Of a stretch of DNA of 64,000 nucleotides, positions 62,231-64,000 are shown one piece after another. The number at the start of each line of letters is the position of its first letter. Position 1 is the first letter of the stretch. This stretch comes from an uncultured Collinsella sp. (GTDB taxonomy: Bacteria; Actinomycetota; Coriobacteriia; Coriobacteriales; Coriobacteriaceae): the NCBI GenBank assembly GCA_900542825.1, contig UQOY01000002.1:62001-126000 (forward strand). Direction: 5' to 3'. The notes below the pieces were generated by a model. That model saw nothing but the letters and a program-made list of their open reading frames with translations, was not told the origin of the DNA and searched no databases. The position numbers and the translations under genes were made by a program.

Positions 62231-63595
62231 TTAGAGCGTAATGATGTCCGAGATATTGAGGACCCGAGCGTCGGCTGTATCGTGCGTGGCAAGCAACAAC
62301 ATGCGGCCGTCGAGCAAGTCGAGCACGACCTCGGCGCATACGTCGCGCGCAGCGGCATCTAGACCGGTAAAGGGCTCGTCCAGAATCACCGCGTCACCTG
62401 GGCACAGCAGGGCTCGGGCGATCTCGACGCGACGGCGCTGCCCGCCCGAGAGCTCGGCCACACGAGCATGTACATCGACCCCCGGTACCAGCAGGCGCAG
62501 CAGGGCTGTGGCACTCGAGGCATCCACGCACGCGTCGGCACACACCAGTACGTTATCCAAGGCAGAAGCGTCCTCGACCAGGCGCACATCCTGAAACACC
62601 ATGGAGCACGGCGCGCACTCCCCCGCCGCCAGCGCAAGCAACGTCGACTTGCCCACGCCCGAGGCGCCCATCACGCAGGCGCACCCACCGGCGGGCACAC
62701 GAAGCACCAGCCCGTCGAGCGCCGGAGCCCAGGGAGCGCGATCACCCACGGCGAGCGCAAGCTCCGCCGCAACCCCGCCGCCAGCAGGGCCGCCCGCACG
62801 CCCATGCGACCGCACGGCCGCACCCCACGCCACGGGTCCCGAAACCCGCAGCAGCCACACCAGCACGCGCTCACACGCCCACGAGGCGGCAACGACCAGC
62901 ACGGTCCACGCCAGCAGATCAGCCGTCTCGATCAAAAGCTTTGCCTGATAGATGCGCTCACCCACGGTGCCCGCCGCCATGCCGATCAGCTCCGCCGCCA
63001 CGCCGGCCTTCCAGCTCATGCCAATCACGGCACGGGCGCACGAAAGCACAAATGGCAGGACTTCGCGCCAGGTGTGGGCACAAAACAGTCGCCAGCCCCG
63101 CACGCCATGCAGGCGAAACATCTGCTCCAGCGGTTTATTCGCCTGTGCCAAGCCCTCGGCCAGCGAAAAATACACGCCCGGCAGCGCCATCAAAAAGACA
63201 GCGGCGATGCTCACGCGCGCCGACCCCAACCAAATGAGCAGCAGGACCACCACGCAGGCAACCGGCGTCGCCTTAACAAACGACAGCGCCGGCGCCACCA
63301 GGCGGGAAAACGTCCGCGACCGCACCGAGACTCCCGTCAGCACGCCGCCGCACACCGCGGCAAGCGCCAGCCCGCCCAGTATCCGCGCACCCGAGCCCGC
63401 CAGAATCGCCCACGTGCCAGCATCCCATACCAGCCGCAGCAACGCCACCGCAACAGCGCCCGGCCCCGGCAAAATCAACGGCTGCGCCACCAGCGCCGCC
63501 ACCAGCACCCACACGGCAAGCCAAAAGGCGGCGACGGCACCTGCTGCCGCCACCGCCTTCATACGCTCTGTCATTTGTTGAGCAAACGCACGCAC
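62231..63595 (-). CDS. ABC transporter with permease and ATPase fused in one protein (nitrate/sulfonate/taurine type)
   Basis: 454 residues from a GTG start with GGAG 7 bases upstream. Residues 1-~250 are a permease like TauC/SsuC with about six helices (WLGSARVSIAAVFLMALPGVYFS, and GMSWKAGVAAELIGM in the usual ATPase-contact region). Residues ~285-450 are the ATPase: GASGVGKSTLL (Walker A), VFQDVRLVEDASALDNV (Q-loop), ELSGGQRRRVEIARALL (signature) and AVILDEPFTGLDAAARD (Walker B). The stretch between Walker A and Q-loop is very short (about 20 residues, against 40 in typical subunits). The substrate-binding gene starts 3 bp upstream, so the operon is complete. Confidence 0.9.
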   Translation of the reverse strand: MRAFAQQMTERMKAVAAAGAVAAFWLAVWVLVAALVAQPLILPGPGAVAVALLRLVWDAGTWAILAGSGARILGGLALAAVCGGVLTGVSVRSRTFSRLVAPALSFVKATPVACVVVLLLIWLGSARVSIAAVFLMALPGVYFSLAEGLAQANKPLEQMFRLHGVRGWRLFCAHTWREVLPFVLSCARAVIGMSWKAGVAAELIGMAAGTVGERIYQAKLLIETADLLAWTVLVVAASWACERVLVWLLRVSGPVAWGAAVRSHGRAGGPAGGGVAAELALAVGDRAPWAPALDGLVLRVPAGGCACVMGASGVGKSTLLALAAGECAPCSMVFQDVRLVEDASALDNVLVCADACVDASSATALLRLLVPGVDVHARVAELSGGQRRRVEIARALLCPGDAVILDEPFTGLDAAARDVCAEVVLDLLDGRMLLLATHDTADARVLNISDIITL

Positions 63596-63598
63596 GGA

Positions 63599-64000
63599 CT
63601 ACTCCATGTAGTAGAAATCGTCAGCCGGGAGCTTGCCGCCCACGGCGCTCGCGTCCGCATCGGCCAGCACCTGCAGGTACCCACCGAGCGCCGCCTTCAT
63701 ATCCTTCCCCGTCTGGCACACAAGCATGCACCCGGGAATCGCCTTTTCGGCAATCGTGGCGTTGTCCACGATGCCCGCATCGACCACGGCCTGTGCCCAG
63801 TCTGCCGGCGCCGCATTGACGGCCTTCACGCTCGCCTCATGGCAGCGCAAGAATTCCGCCACGGCCTCGGGATGCTCCTCGGCAAAGGCACGGCGCACCA
63901 CGGTCACACCCGTCAGCAGGCGCGATCCCGTGTCACCCGCCAGCTCGTCCCACGCATCGGTCAGGCTCACCGGCGCCGACAGCTTGCCCTCGCTCTTGGC
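63599..64000 (-). CDS. ABC transporter substrate-binding protein, N-terminus outside window
   Basis: The C-terminal 133 residues of a periplasmic-type binding protein (NMT1/SsuA-like). TDAWDELAGDTGSRLLTGVTVVRRAFAEEHPEAVAEFLRCHEASVKAVNA is the typical hinge and C-lobe pattern, and the end is PADDFYYME. It pairs with the fused ABC protein 3 bp downstream. The ligand is unknown; nitrate, sulfonate, riboflavin or pyrimidine precursors are all used by this group. Confidence 0.8.
   Translation of the reverse strand, partial: AKSEGKLSAPVSLTDAWDELAGDTGSRLLTGVTVVRRAFAEEHPEAVAEFLRCHEASVKAVNAAPADWAQAVVDAGIVDNATIAEKAIPGCMLVCQTGKDMKAALGGYLQVLADADASAVGGKLPADDFYYME

Overview
The window is 64 kb of GC-rich DNA with dense, mostly minus-strand gene blocks. 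The gene set suggests an anaerobic actinobacterium of the class Coriobacteriia, most likely Collinsella or a close relative. It includes folate one-carbon genes, superoxide reductase, AddAB, a YerC/TrpR-like regulator, FucO, a type I-E CRISPR system and many GC-rich intergenic palindromes. The taxon is inferred from overall character and was not searched.

Layout. 1-7.5 kb: a partial UbiB/ABC1 kinase with a small helical partner, a C69 dipeptidase, a folD/fchA-like folate pair, and two tandem paralogous lipoproteins. 7.5-11.3 kb: an accessory strip with a small PH-like protein, a YhcG-type (DUF1016/PDDEXK) nuclease, an ADP-ribosylglycohydrolase with a small downstream partner, two gene remnants, and three diverged copies of a ~30-bp repeat. 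11.3-24.9 kb: a complete type I-E CRISPR-Cas locus, cas3-cse1-cse2-cas7e-cas5e-cas6e-cas1-cas2, followed by an array I count as 60 repeats and 59 spacers, all leftward. Cas2 is fused to a DnaQ-type DEDDh exonuclease. 25-31 kb: a zinc-ribbon protein, a CDF metal transporter, a single-pass membrane protein, a Cys-rich small protein and formate-THF ligase. 31-51 kb: a DNA replication and repair block (ruvCAB behind a candidate LexA box, an SNF2/SWIM helicase, dnaE, addA, addB) with a superoxide reductase and a NadE-like protein that appears to have lost its catalytic residues in both domains. 51-64 kb: a YerC regulator, a holin-like membrane protein, an Rrf2 regulator divergent from cysK, mnmA, an M42 peptidase, fucO, a DUF1275 protein, a YgiQ radical SAM protein, a CPBP protease, an orphan RelB-like protein, and a nitrate/sulfonate-type ABC transporter whose permease and ATPase are one polypeptide.

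How parts fit. Fhs (29.4 kb), the FchA-like protein and FolD (4-5.6 kb) together make the formate to 10-formyl-, methenyl- and methylene-THF route. FolD lacks the usual cyclohydrolase residues, and its 2-bp-linked neighbour could supply that step. In the CRISPR locus the array starts 26 bp after cas2. A one-base repeat polymorphism separates older from newer repeats. An old and a recent spacer appear to come from the same phage gene family. At least four classes of intergenic palindrome are present, two of them in more than one copy.

Limits: all homology calls are by reading, without database search. Start sites were chosen from ribosome-binding sites and family alignments.
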